From the NCBI GenBank assembly GCA_033557465.1, contig CM066033.1, forward strand, positions 388,809,289 to 388,873,288: 64,000 nt of DNA, read 5' to 3'. A program made the position numbers and the translations under genes. Origin of the DNA: Ichthyophis bannanicus (lineage: Eukaryota; Chordata; Amphibia; Gymnophiona; Ichthyophiidae). Shown in pieces: positions 43,186 through 55,587 of the stretch (positions are counted from its first letter, which is position 1; every line of letters begins with the position of its first letter). The notes beneath the pieces were generated by a model. That model worked only from the letters and a program-made list of their open reading frames with translations. It had not been told where the DNA came from and searched no databases.

Positions 43186-46100
43186 AATATTTATTTTATT
43201 TATTTATTTATTTAACAATTCTTTTATACCGCACTATTACAATCAGTGCGGTGTACAATGAACAAGAACATACTACAATGCATACAAGTAACATTGAGTT
43301 TTACATTAAACAGGGAACTTCAACAATAGGACAACCGGGGGAACTATGTACAGATTAACTTAATGTACTATGTACAGATTAACTTAATGTTATATACAGT
43401 AATATGAAACTCGTTTGGATGTTGTAATGTGGTTCACTAATAGGACTAGAGAGAAGGTTGACCAGCTAGCCTTTTTCAGGTTGTATTGCGGAGCTAGTTT
43501 TGATAATGTCTAGGTTGACTTCTGGGTAGCATTTTGTAAACAAGTGGTATTTCAATGCCTTTCTAAATAGGATTAGGTTTTTGATAGCACGGATTTCGTG
43601 AGGTAGCGCATTCCAGTTTAGAGGTGCAAATAAGGAGAAGGCCCTGTTGGAGGTGGCCTTAGTGCACTTCGTTATTATTTTTGGGACTATTAAGGTGTTC
43701 ATTGATGTGGTTCTCCTTTTTCTGTTTTCCAGGGTGACATGGATGAGCTTGCTGATTGGCGTAGGGGGGCAGTTATTTAGTGCCTTGAAAGTAAGGACTA
43801 AAGACTTATACTGGATTCTGGCATGTAATGGCAACCAATGCAGTTCTTTCATGATTGGTGTTATATGGTCAGATCTTGATGAGCCAGAAAGGACTCTGGC
43901 GGCTGTATTCATGGCTAGACGGAGAGGATTCAAAGTTGATTGAGGGAGGCCATGAAGGATGATGTTGGCAAAATCCAGGTGTGGGAGGATTAATGCCTGG
44001 AAGGTTGTTCGGAAGTCTGTGGGATCAAGTAGGGAGCGGAGGTGACGTAGCGATTTGATCTTATAATATATAGTTTTTGTGATGTTCTTGACATGCGTTG
44101 TCATATCCAAGTGCTGATCCAATGTGATGCCGAGGTAACGGATGGTGGCTTTTGATTTCAACTCTGTTGTTGACGAGTAGAGATGGAGGAGGTATGAACT
44201 TACGGTTCCTTGTGACAAAAAGAACGTCCGTTTTGTTGTGGTTAATCCGAAGGTTTTGAGATAGCAACCATTCGGCTGCAGCTTCAAAACAGTTGATTAT
44301 TGGGGAGAATACTGGGTGTTCAATTGTGAACGGCATATATAGGAGGATGTCGTCTGCGTATGCGAGACATTGTACATTAAAGGATCTGATCAAGTCACAT
44401 ATCGGCTGCATGTAGATATTAAACATTAGTGCCGATAGGGACGATCCTTGGGGTACTCCCTGTGATTGCAGGAATGGTTCTGAGGATTCGTGGCCTGTTT
44501 TTACTTGTTGCCACCTGTTAGATAAGTAGGATTTACACCACTCGAGTGCTGTGCTTTGAATCCCCTTATCTTTCAAGCGTTGTAGGAGTATGTCATGACG
44601 CACAGAGTCGAAAGCGGCGGAGATGTCCAGGAAGATGAGGACGAAACCCTGTTGTATGTTATTTATTCCTGTTACCAGAACATTGAACAGGGTTGTAAGG
44701 ACTGTGTCGACTCCATGCGCTTCCCTGAAGCCATGCTGAGATGGATCTAGTGGTGCTTCAGTGTCAATATGATGTTGGATTTGTTGTTGGGCAGCCTTCT
44801 CAATGATTTTTGCAAGCTGTGGGATGCTCGAGATAGGCCTGAAGGAATCAACTTTGGATGGGTCCAGTCTATTATTTTTCAGTAGGGGCTTGATGGAAGT
44901 GCGTTTTAGATTCTGCGGGAAGGAACCTGTTGAGAAGGACTGGTTCAGTATTTTGCTCAATATTTGACTGAGGTCATGTCGCATGTCCTTGATCCAGCTG
45001 GCTGGACACGGGTCGTTAGGAGCTGTACTGGGATTGATTGAGGCAATAATGTTCACAACCTCTCTATTTGATACAGTGGAGAAGTTGTGTAGTGGCATTG
45101 CCTGGGATGCCTTGGGTGAAGTGGTGGCATTATTGACATTTGTGTCTGTGTTGGTTTTAATCATCTTTGATTGCAGGTAGTTTGCGTAGTCCTGCGGCTG
45201 AGGCATAGGGGGTTGTGCTGAGACCGGTTCACCTGTTATGGACTTTACTATGCTGAACAATGCATGTGGTTTGTTGAAGGAGCGTTTTATTAAGCCTGTA
45301 TGGTAAGTTTTCCTGCTCTGTGCTATCTTTGCTCGGTGGGTAGTTAGGTATGAGCTGTATGCTACCAGCGCCTCAGGAGAATGAGTTCGTCGCCACTTTC
45401 GCTCAAGTTTGCGTAGATGGTGGAGGGATGTGCGAAGGTCTGTGGAGAACCATGGAGTATGTTCACGTTTTCGAATTCTCTTTTCGGTGAGTGATGGGCA
45501 GGAGGCAGCTCTCAGGTTTTCATCCCATTTGGATACGAGATCATCTAAGTCCATGGTTGTGTTGGCCATGAGAGGTCTGAGATTCTCTAGGACTACGCTC
45601 TGGTTGAGTGGTCTAAAGCGGGTTGTGTGGGATCCAGATGTGTTAGAAGACTTTCTGGTTTTGTGGGATGTATTAATGGGTATATTGAAACTGAGAAGAC
45701 TGTGGTCCGACCAGGGTACTGGTATTACAGATAGTGCAAGAGTTAGGGGTGTTATGGCGTTGGAGAGAGGTGCGAAAATGAGATCTAGTTTGCCACCTTT
45801 AGTGTGGGTGGGGGAATCGACAAGCTGTTTGTAACCTAGATCCTCCAGGGCGTCAAGGAATGCTGCTGAGTGGCTGTCTTGAAGAGATGGGAGATTGAAA
45901 TCACCGATTAGCCAACTTGGTGAGCGTGAGGTGGATGTAGTACATGCCTGCTCAATTATAGTTGGAAGATCATCTGGAGAGTGGGAGGGTGCCCGATAGA
46001 AAAGGTTGATTGTGCAGAGCTCGTTAGCTATAGTGAGGGAGTCAAGATGAGTTGAGCTAGAGGAGTTGGACATCTTGAAGTGTAGATCAGCTTTGGCTAG

Positions 46101-46560
46101 GATGAGGGTTCCGCCTCCTTTCTGACTGGGTCTGTGGGATGTGTATATCACAAATCCTGGTGGTAGCATCTGATTTAGTAGTACGTTGTCACAGTCGGAT
46201 AGCCATGTCTCTGTGATCATCAAGATGTCGAGATTATATTGGGGTATCAGGTCAATGGCTGCGGGCCATTTAGATCGTACTGATCTGGCATTTATCAGTG
46301 CACATTTCAGTAGGCGTTGGTGATGACGCTTCTCTTCTTGTATCCCTTTGATGGTTTGGAGAGGAATGTTGAGTAGATGGGAGTGAGATGTAAAGTTATT
46401 TTTTGCCGTAGTGTGGTGGGGGAATTCGGACCATCTCCTTCCGTGTGTGCGTAGGATTGGTATATGATATGTATCATGGTTGAATGCATTTGATGTATAC
46501 GGGAGACCAAGGGTAAGGAAGGTTATGAATAAGAGCAGAAATTTGTACATCCTCTTGGGT
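43186..46560 (-). mobile_element. L2-type LINE, well preserved
   Basis: The 3' end is the TATTTATTTATTTATTTA run with a CTTTTATACCGCAC motif at about 43190-43233. The EN-RT coding region occupies 46550-43466 with a single frameshift. The 5' UTR limit is not resolved and may extend past 46560. It is the most complete LINE of the window and, by its intact frame, one of the youngest. Confidence 0.9.
43466..46550 (-). pseudogene. L2 endonuclease-RT ORF2, one frameshift near 44155
   Basis: First frame (829 codons, 46550-44061): endonuclease motifs INAR (N87), TETW (E114), GDFN (D217, N219), SDH (D282, H283); RT motifs FRPISSIPQLAKIIEKA (about 570-586), FLDISAAFDSV (640-650), GVPQGSSLSALMF (698-710) and YADD (731-734). 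All catalytic residues are present. At about 44155, in a GAAATCAAAAG context, the frame changes and the rest (IRYLGITLDQHLDM, HLDFANIILHGLPQS, ITPIMKELHWLPL, NWNALPHEIRAI) continues to 43466. The N-terminus begins with a hydrophobic stretch (MYKFLLLFITFLTLGLPYTS) that looks like a signal peptide. No ORF1 was found upstream. Confidence 0.9.
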
Positions 46561-46734
46561 GTTAGTAGTGCAGTGCAGTGTGATTCAGTATTCAGTATAT
46601 GCTATAAGATACCATGTAGCATACATTGTGAATAAAAAAAAGCTCCTCACTTTCCAAAAACAGATATAAACAAGCAACTTCCAATGTTTTCTGAAATAAG
46701 GATAGTTTACTTCATGTAACTGATCCAAGCTCTT

Positions 46735-46860
46735 TATTTTGTACACGAGACAATGTAGGGTAAAGTGATTTGCTCAAGGAGCATCAATGGTGCTTGAATC
46801 CTAGCTAACCTACACAACATAACGCTCAAGCCCCAAGCACTCACTTGTCAGTCCTGAAGC
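46735..46860 (-). mobile_element. tRNA-type SINE fragment
   Basis: The minus strand reads GGATTCAAGCACC (B-box-like) and then GCTCCTTGAGCAAATCAC, a diverged version of the body seen in the SINEs at 36236 and 41116 (CTCCTTGTGACTTTGGGCAA). Confidence 0.55.
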
Positions 46861-46869
46861 AACCTACGT

Positions 46870-47105
46870 ACTTTCAGATCAAGTATCAACTATTATGCCA
46901 TATCTTTATGTATATAGTTTCATGTATTCCTCAACCATCCTGATACATGTCAATATGTAAATAGTTTCCCATGTTCTCCAAGTTTTATTCCTTGTTATAA
47001 TGTAAATTCAATCAGTCTTCTCTGATCTGAAAATTCTTTGTTAAATGTAAACCGCACTGATAACAAATAGTGTGGTATATAAGAATTGTTAAATAAATAA
47101 ATAAC
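46870..47105 (+). mobile_element. L2-type 3' tail fragment
   Basis: It ends ATGTAAACCGCACTG, GTGTGGTATATAAGAA and TTAAATAAATAAATAA, like the fragment at 10116-10316. Confidence 0.65.
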
Positions 47106-47157
47106 ATAAAAAATAACCTGATTCACAGTTTAATAGCTGAAAGATAATGCTCTAGAT

Positions 47158-47331
47158 CAAGGGTTCTTGACCCAGCCCTCAAGACGCACCTAGCCAGTCA
47201 GGCTTTCACGATAAGCATAACAAATATGCATATAAGACTTGCATGCATATCTCTCTCATGCACATTCATTTTGCTTATCCTGAAAACCTGACTGGCTAGG
47301 TATGTCCCAAGGACTGGGTTGAGAACCCTGC
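47158..47331. mobile_element. Palindromic MITE (about 174 bp)
   Basis: The two halves are inverted copies: GGTTCTTGACCCAG with CCTAGCCAGTCAGGCTTT on the left, AAACCTGACTGGCTAGG with CTGGGTTGAGAACCC on the right, plus ATAAGCATAACAAATATGCA against TGCACATTCATTTTGCTTAT. It resembles a widespread vertebrate hAT-type MITE. A target duplication is not clear. Confidence 0.8.
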
Positions 47332-47624
47332 TTGTAGATGGTCAGCCAAATCCAGGAACCTAAAGACCGGAAAAAAATCGTAATTTCATGTGCATAGAAA
47401 TGAGCAGACGAACACAAACTACAAATAAGAGTCCAATGGCTTTTAAAGAAAAACACTTTAAAGAAGATTGGATTTAGAAGAGCCTCAAGGCACCCCATAA
47501 GCAGAATTTCAAGATTTGGCATTATGACCTGAAAACTGACATTTTCAATCCTACTCTTCTAAAAGGAAGAAAACCAAAGGGCAACAATTGTGTTGAAACC
47601 CAGTTCACTTAGTCTATCTAAAAC

Positions 47625-47745
47625 CGTGTTCTCAGTCCAGTCCTTGGCACGCTCCCCAGCCAGTTGGGTTTTCAGATAGCCACAATGACTATATATTGGA
47701 GAGATTTGCATGCACTGCCTCTGTTGTATGCATATCTACTTTGGG
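47625..47745. mobile_element. Second MITE copy, one half
   Basis: GTTCTCAGTCCAGTCCTTGG, CAGCCAGTTGGGTTTTCAGA and GAGATTTGCATGCA match the MITE at 47158 in the opposite orientation. It stops where an L2 begins (about 47750). The missing end may be 56091-56124, right after DIRS B3 (TTTCCCGAGGACTCGGTTGA, then GAACACCTG). Confidence 0.65.
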
Positions 47746-47749
47746 CATA

Positions 47750-48560
47750 TTTATTTATTCAGTATTTGGTATATCGCCATTCGAAAAGACATCATGGTGG
47801 TTTATAAGGTAAAAAGGAGGGATAACCCCCTGCAGTTTATACATTTAACAAAACAGTAAACCAGAGGTGATGCAGAAACAAGTTAGGAAGGGAGTGAATA
47901 GCACAACAGTAATTTGTTTCTCTTTTGGATCTGTTGGGGTTTTTAAAGTAAGAACTCTTTCAGGACACTGAGTAGCTGTGCTCTAAAACTGTAGTTAGAA
48001 GGATTCTTCAAAAAGCCACATTTTAAGTCCTTTTGTAAACTTTTTCAAAGAGGATTCCATCTGGAGATCAAGTGGAAGGGAGTTCCAGAGAAAGGGAACC
48101 TAGTAGCTAAAGCTGAGTTTTGGAAGAATGTTGAAGGGAGACATGCTTTTCCAGGCAGAGCTAGGTAATTTCTTTGAGCTGATCTTAATGTTTGTGATGG
48201 GACATATGGAATTAAGAGAGAATTAAGAAAGATTGGGTTTTTTATATGGGATTACCAATGAGCAAGCAGGAGGCGTTTGAATTAATATGAGAAGCTATCG
48301 GAAACCATTGTTGTTTCTTGAGAAGAGTGGTCACATGATCCCTTTGCTTAGCCACATTCCCTTTGACTGCTGTATTTTAAATAAATTGAAGTCTTTTTAT
48401 CTGATACTGGGGGGCACTGGCAAGTAGGGAATTACAGTAATCCAGGTGGGTTATCACCAGACATGGATTAGTGTTTTTAAAATCCTAGTGGCAAGAACAT
48501 TCTTCAGGGATTTAATTAATAAAGGTTTTAATGTGTTAATGTACTCAGAGCCCTTTTATT
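47750..48560 (-). mobile_element. L2-type LINE 3' fragment
   Basis: It starts with the inverted end TATTTATTTATTCAGTATTT and a TATATCGCCAT motif; a reverse-frame C-terminal piece (FTKGLKMWLFEES, about 48045-48010) is readable. Decayed and 5'-truncated. Confidence 0.6.
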
Positions 48561-48998
48561 TCTATGAGTGCAGTTGCACTTATTGCCCCTTACTGTAGCT
48601 ATCCATTAAACCCAGACCTTCTCCAGGAACAAGAAGGAAGTCAGTCCTCGCATATGGGTGACATAGATGCCGACTGAGCCCTTGCAAAACCATCTCCCCA
48701 GCTTTCAAAGAAAGCCTTTGGGAGATGCCATTACGTATGCACGGTCCCCTTCCCATCCAAGGGTGCCTTCTTGCCTCAGTCTCTTTTTTTCCGCAGGGCC
48801 TTACAGACATTCGTCTTGTCTCCCTGGAAAAAAGTTGATTTCCTGGTGCACTTCTGTGCCCTTTTCTGCCTTCAAGCCTTGCTGCCCTGGCACTGGGCCT
48901 TGAATCCTCATCGTTAGGTTCTTTTCCATCTCAGTGCCTTTTTCAACTGCTGGCTGTGTCGAGGGTCTTTGACCTCGCTGGGGTCCTTTTTGCCCCAG

Positions 48999-51900
48999 TG
49001 GCCACTAGATTCAAAAAATGAGATCAGTGCTCCAAAAACATGTCCCTCACTGACACATACAATTGTTGCCTCTGGTGTCTGGGTGCCGACCACGACCTGG
49101 AGGAGTGGTTCCTGTGTAAAAAGATGTCCGCTAAGGCCATCCAAAGTCTGCAGGTAGAAGCAGGACAACATCTTCCACAGGGCAGACTCAGCCCTGTTAG
49201 CCCTGTTATCCCTGTTATCCCTGGTAGCCTTGCACCTGAAGGCCCCGCATGGATCTCTGAGTTGCACAAAGCCCCTGCAGTTCCCGAGAGGTCATGCAGG
49301 CACTTGACGCAAGGGACCCCAGAGTGAAAGCGTAAAAAGAAAAAAGCTTTGAGGGCCTCATCCTGAGAGGCAGACAAGCATGGCAAGTCCCGTGCGTGGT
49401 CCCTCATCAAGGTTCTGAGGAATCAGAGCGGGAGCAACCAGCGAAGGTACCCAGGACAGACATTGCGGCCTCCGACGATGGATCTCGGACTCCTGAGGCC
49501 TGTCCTGTCGAGGAACCCCTCTCCTCCTCGATACCTGACCAGGTCACTCCAGCATCGGTGTCAAAGGCTGTGACCCCCGAGAGGAAAACCAGGATGCTGG
49601 CATTGGAATGCAGCGTTTCTGCATTCTTTGCTCTCAACAGGTGTCAAATCCAAGCCCTGCTGGTGCACACATCGAGACCGCGGGGACCTCTACGTAGAGC
49701 ACTCCCTGGGCTGCCGAAGCAATCCCCGGGAGTCACTTCCCTCGTGCAGATCCTCAGCGAGGGTCCCAGTCCTTGGGAGCAAGGCCTTTGCAGGTGAGTG
49801 CCTCTGACTCTGGCTAAGCAAAGACCCTGAGGCACCGAAGACTGGAACCACTGACGCTTCTAGAGCTGTCTCGCCTTAAGTCCTCGACGGACTACTCTGA
49901 CTGGGAGTCTGAACATAAGATATGCCATACTGGGTCAGACCAAGGTCCATCAAGCCCAGTATTCTGTTTCCAACAGTGGCCAATCTAGTTCATATATACC
50001 TAGCAGTTTCCCCAAGAGACACAAGTTCCACAGTGCTTGTACTGGGTCAAGCATTGATATCTTCGGTCACTTTTTAATAACGGTTTATGGACCTTTCTTC
50101 CAGGAACTTGTCCAAACCTTTTTTAAACCCAGCTACACTAACAGCCTTTACTACATCCTCCGGTAACAAATTCCAGAGTTTGATTACACGTTGAGTGAAA
50201 AAATATTTTCTTTTATTAGTCTTAAATAGTTTACCCTGTAGCTTCATTGCATGTCCCCTAGTCTTTCTATATTCTGATAACGTAAACAATCGATCTACGT
50301 TTACCCGTTCATTAATTTATAGACTTCTATCATATCTCCCCTCAGCCGTCTCTTTTCCAGGTTAAAGAGCCCTAACCTTTTTAGCCTTTCTTCATAGGAG
50401 TATCCTTCCATCCCCTTTACTCTGAACCTTTTCTAAAATCGCTATATCCTTTTTAAGATACAGCGACCAGAATTGCATACAATATTCAAGGTGCGGTCTC
50501 ACCATGGAACGATATAGAGGCATTATAATATCTTTTGTTTTATTTTCCATTCCTTTCCTTATCATACCTAGCAATCTATTTGCTCTCTTGGCCGCCGCTG
50601 CACACTGGGCCGAGGGTTTTAACATGGTATCCACAATGACGCCTAAATCTTTTTCCTGGGTGGTGGTTCCTAATGTGGAACCTTGCATCGTGTAACCATA
50701 GTTTGGGTTGTTCTTCCCTAGGTGCATAACCTTGCACTTGTCCACATTAAATTTCATCTGCCATTTTGATGCCCAGTCTTCCAATTTATCAAGATCCTCT
50801 TGCAATTTTTCACAATCCTCTTGGGTTTTAACAACTTTAAATAGTTTTGTGTCATCTGCAAATTTGATAACCTCACTTTTTATTCCACTTTCCAGGTCAT
50901 TTATGAATATGTCAAAAAGCAGCGGACCCAGCACAGATCCCTGGGGTACACCACTATTCACCTTTCTCCATTGGGAAAATTGGCCATTTAGCCCTACCCT
51001 CTGCTTTCTATCTTTTAACCAGTTCCTGATCCACAATAGTACACTGCCTCCTATCCCATGACTCTTTAGTTTTGCCAAAAGTCTCTGATGAGGGACCTTG
51101 TCAAAGGCTTTCTGAAAGTCCAGATACACAATATCAACCGACTCACCTTTGTCCACCTGTTTATTCACTCCTTCAAAAAAACATAACAGATTAGTAAGAC
51201 AAGATCTTCCTTGTCGAAAGCCATGTTGGCTGTCTCCCATTAGGTTGTGACTATCTACATGCTGAGTAATTTTATTCTTTATGATGATTTCTACCATTTT
51301 TCCTGGTACTGACGTCAGGCTCACCGGTCTGTAGTTTCCCGGATCACCCCTGGAACCCTTTTTAAAAATTGGTGTTACATTGAGACATCCCCAGAGATGT
51401 GGACATACTGTGACCTCCCCTTGGATTCATCTCCACCAGCCTCGAGGCATCGGTCCCCACCCAAAGACACCTTGTTCCTCAAGTTTGTCTGGGACATGGC
51501 GAAAGTTGGCTCCATCGCCACAGAATTGGAGGAGGACCCTCGTATGGAGGAACTTGAAATCCTCCAGTATGAAGTTCCACCTAAAGAGGCCCTCACGGTC
51601 CCCGTTCCGCTCATCCTCAGTTGACGACGACTCCAGATGTGGGAGAGACTGCCATCAGTGCCGATCGTCAGCTGACGCCTGGACTCCATGTCTCGGATCC
51701 AGCGAGGACCGGGCTTCAGGAAGGCACAACTTCCTCACACCTCCATGGTTGTTGAGTCAGCCATGCATAGACAGAAGAGCCCAAAGCCCCACTCCTCATC
51801 GGTGCCCCCGGGCAGAGAATCCCACGTCCTCGACGCCCTGAAATGCTACCAGGGCTCGATGCTGGCATGCTGCATACAAACTTACCAACTGTACATTGGC

Positions 51901-52440
51901 ATGTTTCTCAGAGACCTCACTAGAGAACTCTGAGGCTTTCCAGCAGGCCTCAATGGGGACCACCTCCAGTGCTTCCAGACCCTCATGAGGTCTGTGGAGA
52001 CTGCTCGAATTACCTGTTTCAAACAGCCTACGACAGCGCTGAATCCAATGCGAGGGTAGCCACCGCGGGCATCTGCACCCGACACCAGGCCTGGCATCAG
52101 ACATCGAACCATGGGTTCAGGAGAAGCTCCTCGACGTCCCTTGCCTCGGAGAAAACCTCTTCAGCAAGCCAATGGAGGACAAGGCAGCCGAGATCAAGAC
52201 AGAATATGTCACCAGGACCCGGCTCTTGAGGAAGACTTCCACTCTTCCCAGGAATAGACCACCTGGGAAAAGGCCTCCCTTCCACCAGAAAGGCCAGTCT
52301 TACTGAAGCTATCCTCCATATCCAGCCTCTGACGCCTCAGCAGGGTCACCAAGGCAAAGGAACAGGCCAGGGCCTTCGTAAGCACTAGGGCTCTAAGCCC
52401 CAGCCCAGACTGGGTCAGGCTTTTGACTCCCAAGGCTTTT
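48999..52440 (+). pseudogene. DIRS B3 gag, broken and split by CR1
   Basis: The N-terminal motif is present (FKK, then DQCSKNMSLTD, CCLWCLGADHD) but the usual ATG is GTG (48999) and a TGA replaces the first Cys (49017-49019). After the CR1, gag goes on with TYCDLPLDSSPP (about 51403), FLKFVWDMAKVGS, EEDPRMEELEILQYEVPP (about 51532), SRIQRGPGFRKAQLPHTSM (about 51691), CYQGSMLACCIQTYQLYIGM (about 51843). A short GTTAGCCCTGTTATCCCTGT tandem motif sits near 49196-49225. Confidence 0.72.
49913..51385 (-). mobile_element. CR1 LINE, 5'-truncated, inserted in DIRS B3 gag
   Basis: The 3' end is at 49913 (GAACATAAGATATGCCATAC). On the minus strand a 310-codon frame (51324-50392) runs from the RT palm: HGFRQGRSCLTNLL, VYLDFQKAFDKVPHQ, SGVPQGSVLGPLLF, KFADDTKLFKVV and EKDLGVIVD, to [11 protein letters not shown]. 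There a deletion of about 20 bp relative to the CR1 at 9136 (GGTGGCTCTTCTCTG is missing near 50423) shifts the frame; the C-terminus is at 50289-50074 (FTLSEYRKTRGHAMK, LPEDVV). The FADD box is intact. Confidence 0.92.
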
Positions 52441-54700
52441 GCTTCTCTACCCGTGGGGGATCAGCTGCCTACAGGAGGGTACCTGTCTCTCTTTGCCCAC
52501 TGGTGGGCCGCCATCACCACCAACTCCTGGGCACGCCAGGTAGTGCGGGGGAGGGGGGTTACCTCCTTCACCTGGACCTGAAGCCCCCCCCTTCTTTTCC
52601 AAGAGAGTCACCTCAAACTCCCCTGCATCAGGCCCTGCTACTGCAGGAACTCACATGTCTTCTCAGGGACAAGGCTGTTTGTTTTATGTTTATTCGTTTA
52701 CTTGATATACCGCCCCCCTAACATCAAGGCGGTTTACAGTATTCCAAAAACAAAGGAAAATGAAGCTAAAGCCCCAGAGGTGAAGAAGGAACTACAATTT
52801 TCAATAGGAATGAGGGAAGGAAGATGCATTCATACAGAAACAATCAAAAACAGTAAGATGGAAAAAAGGGATCAGGGGACAGAGGAGGGAAGGTCAAAAG
52901 CAGAGGAAAAGAGGTGAGTCTTCAAAAGGGAATGAAAATTGGGGTAGAATTCCTTTAAGTGGAGTGTGGTAGGAAGGAGGAAGGTGTTCTACCCCAGGTA
53001 GTTTTTAGTCCCAAAAAGAACAGAAGGACTGAGGCCCATCCTGGATCTAAGAAACCTGAACAAATTCATGGTGCAGAAGAAGTTCAAAATGCTCTCCTTT
53101 GGAACTTTGCTGCCCTATTTCCAGCAGGGAGATTGGCTATGCTCCTTGGATCTAAAGGATGCTTTTACCCACATCCTTATTCATCTCAGATACAAGCAGT
53201 ACCTGAGGTTCATGGTCAGGAGCGACAACTACCAGTACAGGGTACTTCCCTGCAGCTTCGCCTCTGCCCCAAGAGTCTTCACCAAATGCCTGGCAGTGGT
53301 GGCCGCCTGCCTCTGTCTCCAAAGAGCCTTTATCTTCCCATACCTAGACAACTGGCTAATAAAAGGAGACACTTCTTCAGAAGCACAACAGGCCACGGCC
53401 TGCACCATCCAGGTGCTGCAAAATCTGGGGTTCATGATAAACCACCCCAAATCCCACCTCACTCCAGCACCGGAGCCTGGAGTTCATAGGGGCTCACCTG
53501 AACACCCTCCAGGTGAAGGCCTTCCTCCTTCCAGACAGGGTAGATCACCTCAGGACCCTGGTGACCAAGGTAAAGCACAGTCACACAGTGTCGGCACAGT
53601 CCATGCTATACCTGCTCGGCCATACGGCCTCCACAGTTGATGTGATCCCCAATGTCCACCTCCACGTGTGGGCAGCTCAGTAGTGCCTGTGCTCTCAGTA
53701 GACTCAGGCCACAGGCAGGCTCTGGGACAGGGTCTCTGTGTCCTGCCTACTAGCGGAGTCACTCACTTGGTGGCAGAACACATAGTATGTCCTTTCAATA
53801 TCCCAATCCCCAGAGGGTCCTCACTACAGACGCCTCCCTACTGGGCTGTGGTACCCACTACGAGGATGTGTACACACAGAGTAACTGGTCTCTTGAGGAG
53901 AGCCAGCAGCAGATCAATCTACTGGAGCTAAGAGCCATTTTTCTGGTGCTCAGTGCTTTCTGACACCGCCTGCAGCACCAGTCGGTGCTAGTTCAAATGG
54001 ACAACCAGGTCATAATGTTCTACCTGAACAAACAGGCTCTCAACACCTCTGCTGGGAGGCGGTTGCCCTATGCTCATATGCGATCAGTCAAGGGATGCTC
54101 CTCAGGGCAGTATACCTTCCAGGCCAGAACAATGCCCTAGAGGACAGGCTGAGCAGGGTCCTCCAGCCACACGAGTGGCGCCTAAACCCCAGGGTGGTGC
54201 AGCAGCTATTCTGATTATAGGGAACTCCAAGTCTGGACCTCTTTGCCAGCCCGGCCAACACTCAGCTGCCCCGCTTCTGCTATCCCCAACCACACCTGGA
54301 CCAGGTAGTGGCAGATGCCTTCATCTCATGGGCAGGGGACCTGCTGTATGCCTTCCCTTCCACCTCTTCTAGGTCCTGTAGGACAAGAGATTCCATGATC
54401 CTAGTGGCCCCTCAATGGCTCAGACAGCCCTGATTCCACCTGTTACTCTGCCTCTTGACCGAGCTCCCAGTCCCTCTGGGGAATTCCTCAGGGCTACTGT
54501 CACAGGAGGAGGCTCGATCCTCCACCCCAACGTGGGGTCCCTCTTGCTAACAGTGTGGCAGCTGAGTGGGTCGCCCTAGCACCCTTCATCCTCCCCATGG
54601 AGGTGGAGGAAGTCCTCCTGGCCTCTCGTAAAGACTCCACGAGATGAGCTTACACCTTCAAGTGGCACAGGTTTTCAGTATGGTGAGCAGAGCAACAGAT
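52440..54700 (+). pseudogene. DIRS B3 RT-RNase H-methyltransferase-like polyprotein, broken
   Basis: RT begins with GGYLSLFAHWWAAITTNSWA (about 52475) and is cut at about 52678 by an L2 tail. It resumes at FLVPKRTEGLRPILDLRNLN (about 53005-53060), then CSLDLKDAFTHILIHL (about 53140), VLPCSFASAPRVFTKC (about 53240) and YLDN (53341-53352), where B1 and B4 have YLDD: the second catalytic Asp is Asn. RNase H: LTTDASLLGCGTHY (about 53820) and INLLELRAIF (about 53914). LDLFASPAN (about 54234) and LVAPQWLRQP (about 54400) belong to the methyltransferase-like part. Many stops and frameshifts. Confidence 0.8.
52678..52978 (-). mobile_element. L2-type 3' fragment in DIRS B3 RT
   Basis: It begins TTGTTTTATGTTTATTCG and CTTGATATACCGCCCCC with CATCAAGGCGGTTTACAGTA, an inverted L2-like end. 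DIRS stops at GACAAGGCTGTTT and resumes at GTGTTCTACCCCAGGTA. Confidence 0.75.
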
Positions 54701-55587
54701 TGACCCGTTCTCCTGCCAGGTGCACATGGTGTTCCAGTACTTGCTCTACCTCTTGCAAGCTTTGCTTAAGCCCAACTCCATTAGAGTACACCTGGGCATG
54801 CTCTCCACACATCACCACCCCATAGAGAGCAAACCTTCTGTTCAGCCCCTCATCACCCAATTCATGGGCTTACTGCTATCTAAGCCTCTCATTCAGCCAC
54901 CTCCGACGGAATGGGATCTGAACGTGGTTCTGGCGCAACTTACCAAGCCACCCTTTGAACCCTTGGCTACCTGCCATTTGTGGTACCCATCTTGGAAGGT
55001 TGTCTTCCTGGTAGTGCTCACCCCTGGCCGCAGAGTCAGCGAACTGCAGGCCTTGGTGGCCAAGCCACCTTACACCAGGTTCTACAAGAACAGGGTTGTG
55101 TGTTGCACCCACTCTAAATTCCTTCTGAAGGTGGTATCCGCCTTCCTTTTCATCTAGGAGGTGGTACTCCCCACCTTCATCCCTCAGCCCCATGCTGACA
55201 AGGCAGCGGTTGTTCTCCATACTCTGGACTGCAAGAGGGCCCTGCCCTTTTACCTACAGTATACTCAGGGCCACTGTAAAGCCTCACAGCTTTTCATCAA
55301 CTGGGGGAGGCTGTCACCAAGTGGACTCTGTCCATCTGGGTGACAGACTGTATCGCCTTCGCCCAAGATCAGGCTGGGCCACCGTTGGAGTGCCAGGTCA
55401 TGGCCCACAATGTCAGGGCCATGAAACTTCAGTTGCAAGCCTATGCTCTGTCCCTATGGTGCACATCTGCCAGGCTGCCACCTGCGCTTCTGTTCGCACC
55501 TTTGTAGCTCACTATTGCCTGGAGAGGGAGTCCCGATGGGACAGTACCTTTGGCCAGGCTATACTCTGTAATCTGTTCAGTGTTTAG
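54700..55587 (+). pseudogene. DIRS B3 tyrosine recombinase, broken
   Basis: The frame at 54720-55157 has QYLLYLLQALLKPNSIRVHL, FMGLLLSKPLIQPPP, EWDLNVVLAQL and LTPGRRVSELQAL (first Arg region). After a TAG (55155-55157) it goes on as EVVLPTFIPQPHADKAAVVL and CKRALPFYLQYTQGHCKA, then frame changes. MAHNVRAMK (HxxR, about 55401) and, in another frame, VRTFVAHYCLE (about 55493) hold the HxxR and Tyr boxes. All key residues are visible but not in one frame. Confidence 0.82.

Noticed and set aside
46490..46550. Secreted host protein starting with a signal peptide
   Set aside because: The frame continues directly into L2 endonuclease and RT motifs.
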